Source: Paraburkholderia nodosa DSM 21604 (GTDB taxonomy: Bacteria; Pseudomonadota; Gammaproteobacteria; Burkholderiales; Burkholderiaceae). Taken from it: DNA of 64,000 bases. Positions 34,510 to 43,763 of this stretch are shown here, piece by piece; position 1 is the stretch's first letter; every line of letters starts with the position of its first letter. The stretch is taken from positions 367,003 to 431,002 of the forward strand of contig NZ_JAFA01000002.1 in NCBI RefSeq assembly GCF_000519185.1, given 5' to 3'. The position numbers and the translations under genes are program-made. The notes under the pieces were generated by a model. The model was not told the DNA's origin and did no database searches. It was given only the letters and a program-made list of their open reading frames with translations.

Positions 34510-35205
34510 TCAAGCGTCTGCCGGTGTGTCGACGTAGCGCAGGCCCTTTTCGGCAAGGCGCTCGCGCATGCCGTAATAGTCGAGGCCGAGCGTGCCGCCC
34601 GCGAGCACCGCACGCGTCTTTTCTTCCTTGGCGAGGCGCGCCTGGGTCGCCTCCACGACCTTCGCCACCGTGGCGAACGGCACCACGACCACGCCGTCGT
34701 CGTCGGCCACGATGACGTCGCCCGGATGCACGATCTGCTGTGCGCACACCACCGGCACGTTCACCGATCCGAGCGTTTCTTTCACCGTGCCTTGCGCCGA
34801 AACGGCCTTCGACCACACCGGGAAGTCCATCGCCTTCAGTGCGCGCACGTCGCGGCAACCCGCGTCGATGATCAGGCCGCGCACGCCGCGCGCCGCGAGC
34901 GAGGTGGCGAGCAGCTCGCCGAAGTAGCCGTCTTCGCAGGGCGAGGTGGGCGCGGCCACGAGCACGTCGCCTTCGCGACACTGCTCCACGGCCACGTGCA
35001 GCATCCAGTTGTCCGAGGGCGGCATGAGCACGGTCACGGCCGGGCCCGCAATCGCGGCGCCCGAATAAATGGGCCGCAGATACGTGGCGAGCAGGCCGAG
35101 ACGGCTTTGCGCCTCGTGCACGGTGGCCGTGCCGGCTTGCTTGAGGATTTCGATGTGACGCGCGTCGGCGCGCGGAATCTGGGTGACGACGACACCACGT
35201 TTCAT
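34510..35205 (-). CDS. galC: 4-carboxy-4-hydroxy-2-oxoadipate aldolase (RraA fold)
   Basis: 231 residues of the RraA-like/HMG-CHA aldolase family. It cleaves 4-carboxy-4-hydroxy-2-oxoadipate to pyruvate and oxaloacetate, the last step of gallate and protocatechuate 4,5-cleavage, with a divalent metal. Recognisable parts: [28 protein letters not shown] (substrate/metal Asp-Arg), [16 protein letters not shown] and [13 protein letters not shown]. The start ATG at 35203-35205 overlaps the galB stop (ATGA), indicating a coupled operon. RraA homologues have varied roles, but galB next door supports this one. Confidence 0.85.
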   Translation of the reverse strand: MKRGVVVTQIPRADARHIEILKQAGTATVHEAQSRLGLLATYLRPIYSGAAIAGPAVTVLMPPSDNWMLHVAVEQCREGDVLVAAPTSPCEDGYFGELLATSLAARGVRGLIIDAGCRDVRALKAMDFPVWSKAVSAQGTVKETLGSVNVPVVCAQQIVHPGDVIVADDDGVVVVPFATVAKVVEATQARLAKEEKTRAVLAGGTLGLDYYGMRERLAEKGLRYVDTPADA

Positions 35206-35933
35206 GACAGATCTCCCACCACTGCGGGCGTCAGGCGCATATAGCCTTCCGCGTATTGAATGTCGCGCTTCGCCGTAATGCCGATGTTGCGCTTGGCCTG
35301 CACGCCGCGCTGTTGCGCGACACGCGTGTAGTACTCCCAAAGGTGTTCCTGGCCCGCCATGCATTCGATGGCGCGGCGCTTCACGTCCCACACTTCGGTG
35401 ATGTCGAGGAAGGTGTCCGGAATCCACTCGCACTGCTCGGTCTGGTGCGGTTCGAACGCGTAGACCGGGGGCGCGCCGACGATCTTCTGCCCCGGATTGT
35501 GGCCTTCGGCCTGGGCGATGATGCGCGCTTCCTGCGCCACGTGCATCGCGAGCGGGTGATCGAAGTTGTACGGGTCTTTCTGCGAGTGGCTCAGCACGAA
35601 CGCGGGCTGCACGTCGCGATAGACGTCGACGAGGCGCAGGAGCGCTTCATCGGAAACGCGCAGCGGGTAATCGCCCAGATCGAAGAACTCGCATTCCGCG
35701 CCAAGAATCCCGGCGGCGGCGAGCGCCTCCTCGCGGCGCGCGGCTTTCACTTTCTCGATGGTCATGTCGGGGCCCTTGCGCCAGAGCTTCGCCGACTCGC
35801 CGCGCTCGCCAAACGAGAGGCACACCACCTTCACGCGATAGCCGTTCTTCTTGTGCAGGGCAATCGCACCGCCCGCGCGCCATACGAAATCCGCGCTGTG
35901 CGCGCTGACCACGAGCATCGATTTTTCAGTCAT
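35202..35933 (-). CDS. galB: 4-oxalomesaconate hydratase (PIG-L/LmbE family)
   Basis: 243 residues. GalB hydrates 4-oxalomesaconate to 4-carboxy-4-hydroxy-2-oxoadipate. It belongs to the zinc PIG-L/LmbE fold rather than the LigJ amidohydrolase fold. The N-terminal block [20 protein letters not shown], then [33 protein letters not shown] and [18 protein letters not shown] follow P. putida GalB closely as I recall it. Zinc ligands would be in AHSAD and HPLAMH. It leads the galB-galC operon and is divergent from a TonB receptor gene. Confidence 0.88.
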   Translation of the reverse strand: MTEKSMLVVSAHSADFVWRAGGAIALHKKNGYRVKVVCLSFGERGESAKLWRKGPDMTIEKVKAARREEALAAAGILGAECEFFDLGDYPLRVSDEALLRLVDVYRDVQPAFVLSHSQKDPYNFDHPLAMHVAQEARIIAQAEGHNPGQKIVGAPPVYAFEPHQTEQCEWIPDTFLDITEVWDVKRRAIECMAGQEHLWEYYTRVAQQRGVQAKRNIGITAKRDIQYAEGYMRLTPAVVGDLS

Positions 35934-36444
35934 TTCCGGTTCACCAGACGTCGAACATCACGAAGCCCCATTGTAGGTTTGCGCGCGCCGCGCGAACCAA
36001 CGAAAGGACTGCCGAAAGGCATCGAATCTGCTTATCGGCGCCGCATGGAACGCGCCTCGAATTCGGGCCGGGCCGCGTCTCGCCCATGCGGCGGCAAGCG
36101 CCGCGCGGCACATTGGTTGAGCGCGCAACGACGCGGGATGAAGCCGCACGCTCGCGTGGCGAACTCAAATCTTGTGGCCCCGAATTTCCCAACCTTTCGT
36201 TGCGCCCACATCGAATGCCTCGCACTGAAATTGTTGCGTAAACGCTGAATACACCTACTGACAGCAATATTTAAATAACACGCATTCTCATTTGCAATAC
36301 AATCCGCATACTTTTCCGGGCCGCTCATGGGGCCAGTTCCGCGAGCCCTGTCTGACCGGCAAAGCATAACCATTCGCCCGGAGCCTGAGCGCAGCACCAA
36401 GGCATCACGGAGCGCCAGCGCTACCTTCGCTACGAACCCTTTTT
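35934..36444. promoter_or_regulatory. Divergent gap galB / TonB receptor with partial Fur-like box
   Basis: This 511-base gap holds no frame that looks coding. At about 36279-36297 the minus strand reads GCAAATGAGAATGCGTGTT, which matches 11 of 19 positions of the Fur consensus, all the strong matches lying in the first twelve bases. An AT-rich stretch (36267-36278) next to it could be the receptor promoter. Confidence 0.35.
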
Positions 36445-38676
36445 ATGTCCGCATCCCGTTTGCACTCGCCTTTCAATTTGCCTTCGCGCCTCCCCGCTTC
36501 CCGCGTCACGATCCTCGCCGCCATCGCCGTCGCCTTCAGCCTGCCCGCCGCAGCGTTCGCGCAAACCGCCGAGGCGCCCACCGCAGCGAGCGGCGCCGCC
36601 GCAACCGGTAGCGCCAGCAACGCCACGCTGCCCACCGTGAAAGTGCAGGCGTCCCAGGAAACGCAGCCGGGCGACCTGCAGCCGACCTTCGGCGGCGGCC
36701 ACGTGGCGCGCGGCGGCGACTTCGGCGTGCTCGGTTCGCAGAAGAACATCGACGTGCCGTTCAGCATGACGACCTACACCGCGAAGCTGATCGAGGATCA
36801 GCAGGCGCGCACCATTGCCGACGTGCTCTCGAACGATCCGGCCGTGCGCACCGCCTACGGTTACGGCAACTTCCAGGAGGTGTACGTCATTCGCGGCTTC
36901 ACGCTCGACAGCGACGACATCTCGCTCAACGGCCTGTATGGCATCACGCCGCGCCAGCTCGTCGAGACGGCTGCGCTCGAGCGCGTGGACATCTTCAAGG
37001 GCGCGAGCGCATTCCTGAACGGCGCGGCGCCCAACGGCACCTCGATCGGCGGCAGCGTGAACCTGCAACTGAAGCGCGCCGACGACAAACCGCTCACGCG
37101 CGTGACGCTCGAAGGCAGCGCCTCGGGCGAGTTCGGCACGCATATCGACGTGGGCCGCCGCTTCGGCGACAACGACCAGTTCGGCATTCGCGTGAACCAG
37201 TACAACCGCGACGGCGAAACGAGCATCGACAGCGAAATGCGCCGCGCCAACCAGACGGCCGTGGCGCTCGACTGGCGCGGCGAAAAGCTCCGCCTCGAAG
37301 GCGACTTCATGTATCAGCGTCAGCACGTTTCGGACGGCCGCCCCGTCGTCTACGTGCTGGGCGACGAGATTCCGGGCGTTCCCTCGGCCACGCACAACTA
37401 TGCGCAGACCTGGTCGTATAGCGACGCGGAAGACACCGTCGGCATCCTGCGCGCCGAATACGACTTCCTGCCCGGCTGGACCGCGTATGTGACGGGCGGC
37501 GTGCGCCACACGAACGAGCACGGCGAATACTTCTCGCCCTACTACACCGATCCCTCGACCACCACCGGCTCGCGCCTGGGCGTCGTGCGCAAGGAAGGCG
37601 CGACCTCGGCGGAAACGGGCGTACGCGGCCACTTCAACACCGGCCCCGTGAGCCATTTCGTGACTGCGGGCGCCTCGATCGTGCGCGTGGAAACGCAATC
37701 GGGCTGGACGCTTTCCAATTCGTTCCCGACCAGCCTCTACAGCGGCGTGCAGGTGCCGTATCCCGCGACGGCCTATCAGGCCGGCATGGACGGCAACCCG
37801 CCGATCACGGCGCTGAACCTGATGCGCAGCGTCTCGGCCTCGGACACGCTCGGCTTCTTCCACGACCGCGTGCTGTTCACGGTGGGCGTGCGTCACCAGG
37901 AGATTCTGTCGAACGGCTACTCGTCGTCGACGCTGCTGCAGACCTCGAACTACAACGACTCGATCACCACGCCGCTGTTCGGCCTCGTCGTCAAGCCGTG
38001 GGAGAACGTGTCGATCTACGCGAACCGCAGCGAGTCGCTTTCGGCGGGCGGCATTGCGCCTCAGGGCACGACGAACTACGGCGACCAGCTCGCGCCGGAG
38101 CGCACGAAGCAGTATGAAGTGGGCGCGAAGTACGACAACGGCAAGTACGGCGCGCAGCTCGCGCTGTTCCAGCTCGAAAAGCCGCAGACCTACACCAACA
38201 GCGCGGGCGCCTATGTGGCGAACGGCAACGAGCGCCATCGCGGCGTGGAAGCGTCGGTGTTCGGCGAGGTGTACAAGGGCGTGCGTTTGATCGCGGGCGC
38301 AACCTATATCAACGCCGTGCAGCTCGACACCGCAGGGGGTTCGACCGACGGCAAGACGCCGGTCGGCGTGCCGAGCTTCCTGCTCAACCTGGGCGCCGAA
38401 TACGACGTGCCCGGGGTGCAGGGCCTCACGCTTTCGGCGCGCTGGACGCATACGGGTCCGCAGTATTTCGATGCGGCCAACACCATGTCGATCAAGGCGT
38501 GGGACACGGTGGACATCGGCGCGCGCTACGCGACGAACGTGTTCGGCCGTCCGACTACGTTCCGCGCCAATGTTTATAACCTTGCCAATAAGGCGTACTG
38601 GTCGTCGACCAACGGTGGTTATCTGACGATGGGCGCGCCGCGCACCGTGCTGTTCTCGATGACGACGGACTTCTGA
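36445..38676 (+). CDS. TonB-dependent siderophore-type outer membrane receptor
   Basis: 743 residues. Signal peptide ends near PAAAFAQ (about residue 36). The plug domain (about 85-220) contains VPFSMTTYTAKLIEDQQA, the plug strand VIRGFTLDSDDISLNG and ERVDIFKGASAFLNGAAPN. A 22-strand barrel follows and ends in SMTTDF with terminal Phe. The order of motifs is that of FhuE/FpvA-like receptors importing ferric siderophores with TonB energy. No siderophore synthesis or TonB gene lies nearby. A strong terminator follows the stop. Confidence 0.9.
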   Translation: MSASRLHSPFNLPSRLPASRVTILAAIAVAFSLPAAAFAQTAEAPTAASGAAATGSASNATLPTVKVQASQETQPGDLQPTFGGGHVARGGDFGVLGSQKNIDVPFSMTTYTAKLIEDQQARTIADVLSNDPAVRTAYGYGNFQEVYVIRGFTLDSDDISLNGLYGITPRQLVETAALERVDIFKGASAFLNGAAPNGTSIGGSVNLQLKRADDKPLTRVTLEGSASGEFGTHIDVGRRFGDNDQFGIRVNQYNRDGETSIDSEMRRANQTAVALDWRGEKLRLEGDFMYQRQHVSDGRPVVYVLGDEIPGVPSATHNYAQTWSYSDAEDTVGILRAEYDFLPGWTAYVTGGVRHTNEHGEYFSPYYTDPSTTTGSRLGVVRKEGATSAETGVRGHFNTGPVSHFVTAGASIVRVETQSGWTLSNSFPTSLYSGVQVPYPATAYQAGMDGNPPITALNLMRSVSASDTLGFFHDRVLFTVGVRHQEILSNGYSSSTLLQTSNYNDSITTPLFGLVVKPWENVSIYANRSESLSAGGIAPQGTTNYGDQLAPERTKQYEVGAKYDNGKYGAQLALFQLEKPQTYTNSAGAYVANGNERHRGVEASVFGEVYKGVRLIAGATYINAVQLDTAGGSTDGKTPVGVPSFLLNLGAEYDVPGVQGLTLSARWTHTGPQYFDAANTMSIKAWDTVDIGARYATNVFGRPTTFRANVYNLANKAYWSSTNGGYLTMGAPRTVLFSMTTDF

Positions 38677-38710
38677 CCGGCGATCGTCAGCGCGTAGCTA
38701 GATGGACGAA

Positions 38711-38743
38711 GGGCCTGGCAGTTCATCTGCCAGGCCCTTTTTT
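38711..38743 (+). terminator. Rho-independent terminator of the TonB receptor gene
   Basis: An 11-base perfect stem GGGCCTGGCAG / CTGCCAGGCCC (38711-38721, 38727-38737), loop TTCAT, then six T residues, 34 bases after the receptor stop codon. Confidence 0.93.
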
Positions 38744-38778
38744 GCTGTTGGCGTATGTGTGTGGGCAATCGACGGTTG

Positions 38779-39447
38779 TTACCCACCCACCACCGTAATC
38801 GCAAATCCGTCCCAGCCTTTGCTACCCACCGTCTGCACAGCCGTGGTCGCGAGCCGTTTGTCGTTTCCAAGCATGTCGAAGTAGCGGCGCAAGCCGACCA
38901 CGTCGTCCTCGTGATGCGCGGGGTCGGCCACGCGCCCTTCGCGCACCACGTTATCGGCCACGATCACCGTACCCGGACGCGAAAGCTTCAGCACGCGTTC
39001 GAGGTAGTTCGGGTTATTGCTCTTGTCCGCGTCGATAAACACGAAGTCGAACGGCGGCACGCCTTGCGCGATGAGCGCATCGAGCGATTCGAGCGCGAGG
39101 CCTGTGATGACCGTCACCGTCGCATCGAGCCCCGCCCTCGCGATGTTCGCCCGCGCAACGGCCGCGTTTTCCGGGCTGAATTCGAGCGACACCATCGCGC
39201 CGTCGTCGGGCAGCGCGCGCCCGAGCCAGATCGCGCTATAGCCGCCCAGCGTGCCGATTTCCAGTATGCGTCGCGCGCCCTGAATGCGCGCGAGCAGATG
39301 CAGAAACTTGCCCTGATTCGGTGCCACGTTGATCGCGCGAAGGCCCGCCTTGGCGCTCGCCGCGAGCGCGCCGTCAAGCGCATCGTCGGGACCGATCAGC
39401 CGGTCGCAGAACCAGTCGTCCACTGCCTGCCACGTTTGCTCGTTCAT
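38779..39447 (-). CDS. Class I O-methyltransferase (CCoAOMT-like)
   Basis: 222 residues of the caffeoyl-CoA/catechol O-methyltransferase-like family. SAM-binding motif LEIGTLGGYSAIWLGRALP near residues 62-80, acidic VSLEFSPENA after it, and metal-binding FVFIDADKSNNPNYL. Such enzymes methylate catechol hydroxyls using SAM and a divalent metal. The ATG at 39445-39447 has GGAGC upstream; an ATG eight codons earlier is less likely. Convergent with the TonB receptor gene. Confidence 0.87.
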   Translation of the reverse strand: MNEQTWQAVDDWFCDRLIGPDDALDGALAASAKAGLRAINVAPNQGKFLHLLARIQGARRILEIGTLGGYSAIWLGRALPDDGAMVSLEFSPENAAVARANIARAGLDATVTVITGLALESLDALIAQGVPPFDFVFIDADKSNNPNYLERVLKLSRPGTVIVADNVVREGRVADPAHHEDDVVGLRRYFDMLGNDKRLATTAVQTVGSKGWDGFAITVVGG

Positions 39448-39916
39448 CACCCTGCTCCGTTTCTGGATCAAGCCGCCAAGGTTACCTCACCCGCTCGCGA
39501 CACTGCACAAGCGCGAAGCCGTTGCGCGCCTCGTCGATTCGATATCCTTAGTAATTGCATGAACCGGAAGGCTGGCTGTTGACGCACCACCTCCGGCGCC
39601 CGCGTTGCGCGTTTGCAACGCCGTCGCGCTTTGTTGCGCGTACAGGAAGTGTCAAGCGCTCCGACCCGCCGGCCCAACCCATGCGCCCAACTGTCAAACC
39701 AGTCGCGAAGCCGCGCCAGCCCGTCATCTGCGCGCGATACGCAACGGGCATAAACACGTGCATTCATAGGGCGCGATCCACAGCTCTCCGCTAAACTCCA
39801 CCACACATTGACGCCGTTTCGAGATAACGACTGGCCGCGCCACGCCGCCAGTATCCTTGGTCGCTGTCTTTGCGGGATAAAGATAGCCACTGCGAAGAAG
39901 ACAAAGGGCTGTTGCG
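39448..39916. promoter_or_regulatory. Upstream region of the cellulose (bcs) operon
   Basis: This 469-base gap separates the methyltransferase start from bcsB and must contain the bcs promoter. It holds no frame that looks coding. I see no convincing -35/-10 pair, sigma-54 box or long palindrome; AAGGG nine bases before the bcsB ATG is its ribosome site. Confidence 0.4.
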
Positions 39917-42322
39917 ATGCGACTATCCGTTCAAGTTGGGCTGGGCGCGCTCGTCGCCGGACTGCTGCTAGGGGCGAGCCTTTTCGCAGTGGACAAATCG
40001 GCTGTCGCGGCTACGCAGACGACCAGGGCGGCAGCGCCGGGAGCAAGCGATGTTCCCGCCGCCGCGTCGGTTGCGGCCTCCGCTCCGGCTGCGGCTTCCG
40101 CCGCCGTCACGGGGCCCGTTGTCATCCAGACGGCCCCCGGCGCCGTCATTCCCGAGCCTGCCGCGTCGGTGCCGCTCGGGCAGCCGCGCACGCGCACATT
40201 CACGTTGCGCCAGATGGGTGCGTACGGGCCGATCCCGCTGCGCGGCCTCGATCCCACCGCCAGCATGAACGTCGACGTGCGCACCGACGAAGTCGTGACC
40301 GGCGCGAAGCTCAAGCTCGTCTACACCTACTCGCCCTCGCTGATCTGGTCGCTTTCGCATCTCAGGGTGTTTGTGAACGGCGAAGTGGTCGCGACGATTC
40401 CGCTCGTGAAGGAGACGGCCGGGCAGGTCGTGACGAGCGAGATCGATCTCGACCCGCGCCTTTTCACCGACTACAACCGCATCAGCGTGCAGATGATCGC
40501 GCACTACACGCTCGATCATTGCGAGGATCCCTATCATTCGAGCCTCTGGGCCGACGTGAGTCCCGACACGTCGCTCACGCTCAACACAGCGGGCATCGTG
40601 CTGCCCGACGACCTCGGGCTCTTGCCTGTGCCGTTCTTCGACCGCCACGACAACCGCCTCGTGCGCGTGCCCTTCGTGCTCGCCGCCAACGCGGGCGTGC
40701 CCGTGCTGCACGCGGCGGGCGTCGTCTCGTCGTGGCTTGGCGCGCTCGCGAGCTATCGCGGCTCGCGCTTCCCGGTCTCGCGCACCGTGCCGCCCGACGC
40801 CAACGCCATCGCGCTCGTGCTGCCGGGCCAGGTGCCCGAGGGGCTGAAACTGCCGGAGATCAAGGGCCCCACGGTCTCGGTCATGGCGAACCCGGCCGCC
40901 GATCCGCAGTCGGGCCGCAAGCTGCTCGTGCTCGCGGGCCGCACGCCCGAGGAACTGCTGAACGCCGCCTATGCGGTCGCGCTCGGGCAGGCCGGCATGG
41001 CCGGCAGCAGCGTGATGGTGAAATCAATCGATCTCGGCCCGGCGCGCAAGCCCTACGACGCGCCGAACTGGGTGCCCACCGACCGCCCTGTGCTGTTCCG
41101 CGAGTTGGTGACCGACCCGCAACAGCTCCAGGTGTCGGGCTACAACCCGCCCGCGATCCGCGTGAATCTGCGCGTGCCCGCCGACCTCTATGCGTGGGCG
41201 CGGGGCAACGTGCCGCTCGACATCCGCTATCGCTACACGGCGCCTTCCGCGTGGAACGACTCGGTGCTCAACGTGAGCATCAACGATCAGCTCGTGCGCT
41301 CGCAACGGCTGCGGCCCGTCACGCGCGCCTCCGACGAAGCGCGCATCAACGTGCCGCTGCTTTCGGGCTCGGACACGCGCGCCGCCGCCAATCTGGAAAT
41401 CCCCGCGTTCCGCGTGGGCAGCGACAACCAGTTCCAGTTCCAGTTTCATATCGATTCACAGAAGACGGGGCTGTGCACCTCCACCGCCACCGATGTCGCG
41501 CGCGCAGCCGTCGATCCCGACTCGGTCATCGACTTCAGTGGCTTCGCACACTACACGGCGCTGCCCAACCTCGCCTTCTTTGCGAACAGCGGCTTTCCGT
41601 TCACGCGCATGGCCGACCTTTCCGACACGGCTCTCGTGATTCCGGACGAACCCGACACGAAGGATCAGGAAGCCGTGCTCACGCTGCTCGGCCACATGGG
41701 CCAGTGGACCGGCCTGCCCTCGCTGCGCCTGACGATCGTGCCCGCCAGCCAGGTGGACAGCGTGGGCGACAGCAACCTGCTCGTGATCGGCTCGGGCTCG
41801 GGCGCGCAACTGCTCGAGAAGTGGGGCAAGGACCTGCCGCTTCTCATCGAGCGCGGCAGGACCGAGGTGACCACGCGCGACCAGCGCACCGGCTGGCCCG
41901 GCTGGCTTGGCGGCACCGAGGACGAAGACCCGACACCGTCGGGCCGCTCGATCGTCACGCTCGGCGGACCGATGGCGGCGCTGATCGGCTTCGAGTCGCC
42001 TCTCAAGTCGGGCAGGAGCGTGGTGGCGCTCGCCGCCACCTCGTCCGCGCAGCTCGGCGACGTGCTCGACGCGCTCCAGGACGGCGGCAAGATCTCGCAG
42101 ATGCACGGCGATCTCACGCTCGTGCGCTCCGGTCAGGTGGAGGGCCTGCGCGTGGGCAACCGCTATTTCGTCGGCGATCTGCCGTGGTATGCGCGCGCCT
42201 GGGTGTTTATCTCGCGCTACCCGGCACTGATGGCGCTCGCGGGCATTCTGGCCGGTCTGATCGTTGCGCTCACCGTGTTCTGGGCGCTCGGCCGCATGGC
42301 CTCCCGCCGCTCCGGGACCTGA
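39917..42322 (+). CDS. bcsB: Cellulose synthase regulatory/periplasmic subunit BcsB
   Basis: 801 residues. N-terminal signal sequence (LGALVAGLLLGASLFA), an Ala-rich linker, then the two carbohydrate-binding and two flavodoxin-like periplasmic domains (RTFTLRQMGAYGPIPLRG opens the first). A C-terminal membrane helix, ALMALAGILAGLIVALTVFW, tethers it to BcsA. BcsB guides the glucan chain across the periplasm and is needed for synthase activity. It is the first gene of this locus, ahead of bcsZ by two bases; in E. coli it follows bcsA. Confidence 0.93.
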   Translation: MRLSVQVGLGALVAGLLLGASLFAVDKSAVAATQTTRAAAPGASDVPAAASVAASAPAAASAAVTGPVVIQTAPGAVIPEPAASVPLGQPRTRTFTLRQMGAYGPIPLRGLDPTASMNVDVRTDEVVTGAKLKLVYTYSPSLIWSLSHLRVFVNGEVVATIPLVKETAGQVVTSEIDLDPRLFTDYNRISVQMIAHYTLDHCEDPYHSSLWADVSPDTSLTLNTAGIVLPDDLGLLPVPFFDRHDNRLVRVPFVLAANAGVPVLHAAGVVSSWLGALASYRGSRFPVSRTVPPDANAIALVLPGQVPEGLKLPEIKGPTVSVMANPAADPQSGRKLLVLAGRTPEELLNAAYAVALGQAGMAGSSVMVKSIDLGPARKPYDAPNWVPTDRPVLFRELVTDPQQLQVSGYNPPAIRVNLRVPADLYAWARGNVPLDIRYRYTAPSAWNDSVLNVSINDQLVRSQRLRPVTRASDEARINVPLLSGSDTRAAANLEIPAFRVGSDNQFQFQFHIDSQKTGLCTSTATDVARAAVDPDSVIDFSGFAHYTALPNLAFFANSGFPFTRMADLSDTALVIPDEPDTKDQEAVLTLLGHMGQWTGLPSLRLTIVPASQVDSVGDSNLLVIGSGSGAQLLEKWGKDLPLLIERGRTEVTTRDQRTGWPGWLGGTEDEDPTPSGRSIVTLGGPMAALIGFESPLKSGRSVVALAATSSAQLGDVLDALQDGGKISQMHGDLTLVRSGQVEGLRVGNRYFVGDLPWYARAWVFISRYPALMALAGILAGLIVALTVFWALGRMASRRSGT

Positions 42323-42324
42323 CG

Positions 42325-43662
42325 ATGCGCCCGGGCTTGGCTACGCTCGCGCCCGCTCTGGCGCCACGGCTCATGCGCTGGCTCGCGGCGGGCGCGCTCG
42401 CCTGCGCGCCGCTCGTGCCGCTTGCACCGCTCGCAACACTGGTGCTGCTGATGCCGGCTGTGCCAGCGCACGCGGCCGCGCCAGCCGCCAATGCCAGCGC
42501 AGCAAAATCCGCCAGCCCCGCGGCCTGCGCCTGGCCCGCTTGGAATGCGTTTCGCAGCACGCTGCTGAGCGCCGATGGCCGCGTGATCGACGCGAGCACG
42601 CCGCGCCAGGTGACCGTTTCCGAAGGGCAGTCCTACGCGCTCTTCTTCGCGCTGGTCGCGAACGACCGCGCGAGCTTCGACAAGGTCCTCACGTGGACCG
42701 AAAACAATCTCGCGCAGGGCGACCTCGCCACCCATCTGCCTGCATGGATCTGGGGGCGGCGCGACATCGGCGATGACGGCAAGCCGGTTGCGGCGTCGGC
42801 AGCATCTGGCAGTTCAGGCGCCGCACATGCCGGCGAGCCGCAGTGGGGCGTGATCGACAGCAACCCCGCCAGCGACGCCGACCTCTGGATCGCCTACACG
42901 CTGCTCGAAGCCGGACGCCTCTGGAACGAGCGCCGCTACACCGCGCTCGGCACGGTGATGGCCCGCAACATCGTGCGCGAGGAAACCGCCGTGCTGCCAG
43001 GTCTTGGCCGCACCGTGTTGCCGGGACCCGTGGGTTTTACGATCGGCAAGGACGGCTGGCGCCTGAACCCGAGCTACGTGCCGCTTCAGGTCATGCGGCG
43101 CTTCATGCTCGCGCTGCCGGAGGCGGGCGAATGGAAGGCGCTGCTCGCTTCGTCGGCGAGACTCGTCAACGAGACTGCGCCCAAGGGCTACTCGCCCGAC
43201 TGGGTGGAATATCACGCGAAAGGCGGCTTCGCCCCCGACGCGCAAACGCACGCCGAAAGCGCGTACAACGCGATCCGCGTGTACCTGTGGGCCGGCATGC
43301 TCGCGGGCGACGACCCGCTGCGCGCCAGCACGCTCGCCACCTTCAAGCCGCTCGCGGACTTCGTCGGCGCGCATGGTTTTCCGCCCGAGCGCGTCGACAC
43401 GACCACGGGCACGCCGGGGCCGAACGAGGGCAACGGCGGCTTTTCCGCCGCGGTTGCGCCGTATCTGGCTGCGCTCGGCCACAGCGATCTCGCGAACGCC
43501 CAGGCCGAGCGCAGCCGCACGCTCGCGCAGAAGTCGCCGCCTGGCTACTACAGCAGCGTGCTGATGTTGTTCGGGCTCGGCTACCTCAACGGGCTCTACC
43601 ATTTCGACGCGCAAGGCCGCGTTGCCCCAGCATGGACGAGCGCATGCCCCACGCCGCGCTGA
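42325..43662 (+). CDS. bcsZ: Periplasmic endo-beta-1,4-glucanase BcsZ (GH8)
   Basis: 445 residues, longer than E. coli BcsZ because of a long Ala-rich N-terminus (signal peptide ending near AHA, residue 50) and a Ser/Ala insertion around residue 155. Catalytic acid Glu100 in TVSEGQSYAL; other GH8 blocks are SDADLWIAYTLLEAGRLW and HAESAYNAIRVYLWAGM. It trims cellulose chains in the periplasm during export. The ATG lies two bases after the bcsB stop. Confidence 0.92.
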   Translation: MRPGLATLAPALAPRLMRWLAAGALACAPLVPLAPLATLVLLMPAVPAHAAAPAANASAAKSASPAACAWPAWNAFRSTLLSADGRVIDASTPRQVTVSEGQSYALFFALVANDRASFDKVLTWTENNLAQGDLATHLPAWIWGRRDIGDDGKPVAASAASGSSGAAHAGEPQWGVIDSNPASDADLWIAYTLLEAGRLWNERRYTALGTVMARNIVREETAVLPGLGRTVLPGPVGFTIGKDGWRLNPSYVPLQVMRRFMLALPEAGEWKALLASSARLVNETAPKGYSPDWVEYHAKGGFAPDAQTHAESAYNAIRVYLWAGMLAGDDPLRASTLATFKPLADFVGAHGFPPERVDTTTGTPGPNEGNGGFSAAVAPYLAALGHSDLANAQAERSRTLAQKSPPGYYSSVLMLFGLGYLNGLYHFDAQGRVAPAWTSACPTPR

Positions 43663-43763
43663 ACGCCCTGGCGTCCGCCCGCCGCGCTGCCCAGGTGCGC
43701 AGCGCGCGCCGTGAGGCGCGGCGCGCGGCTGCGCACGCTTTGCGACGCGAGGCGGTTTCACGC

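Noticed and set aside
39808..42324. Open frame upstream of and continuous with bcsZ, making a 1284-residue chain
   Set aside because: Only the part from 42325 reads as BcsZ; the rest is an out-of-frame shadow of bcsB.
41503..43662. Search for BcsD or other cellulose-crystallinity genes
   Set aside because: No frame beside bcsB, bcsZ or bcsC resembles BcsD; the locus is of the E. coli-like type that lacks it.
43632..43763. Earlier ATGs (43632, 43644) for bcsC
   Set aside because: They add an Ala/Arg-rich stretch ahead of the signal peptide and overlap bcsZ; kept only as alternatives.
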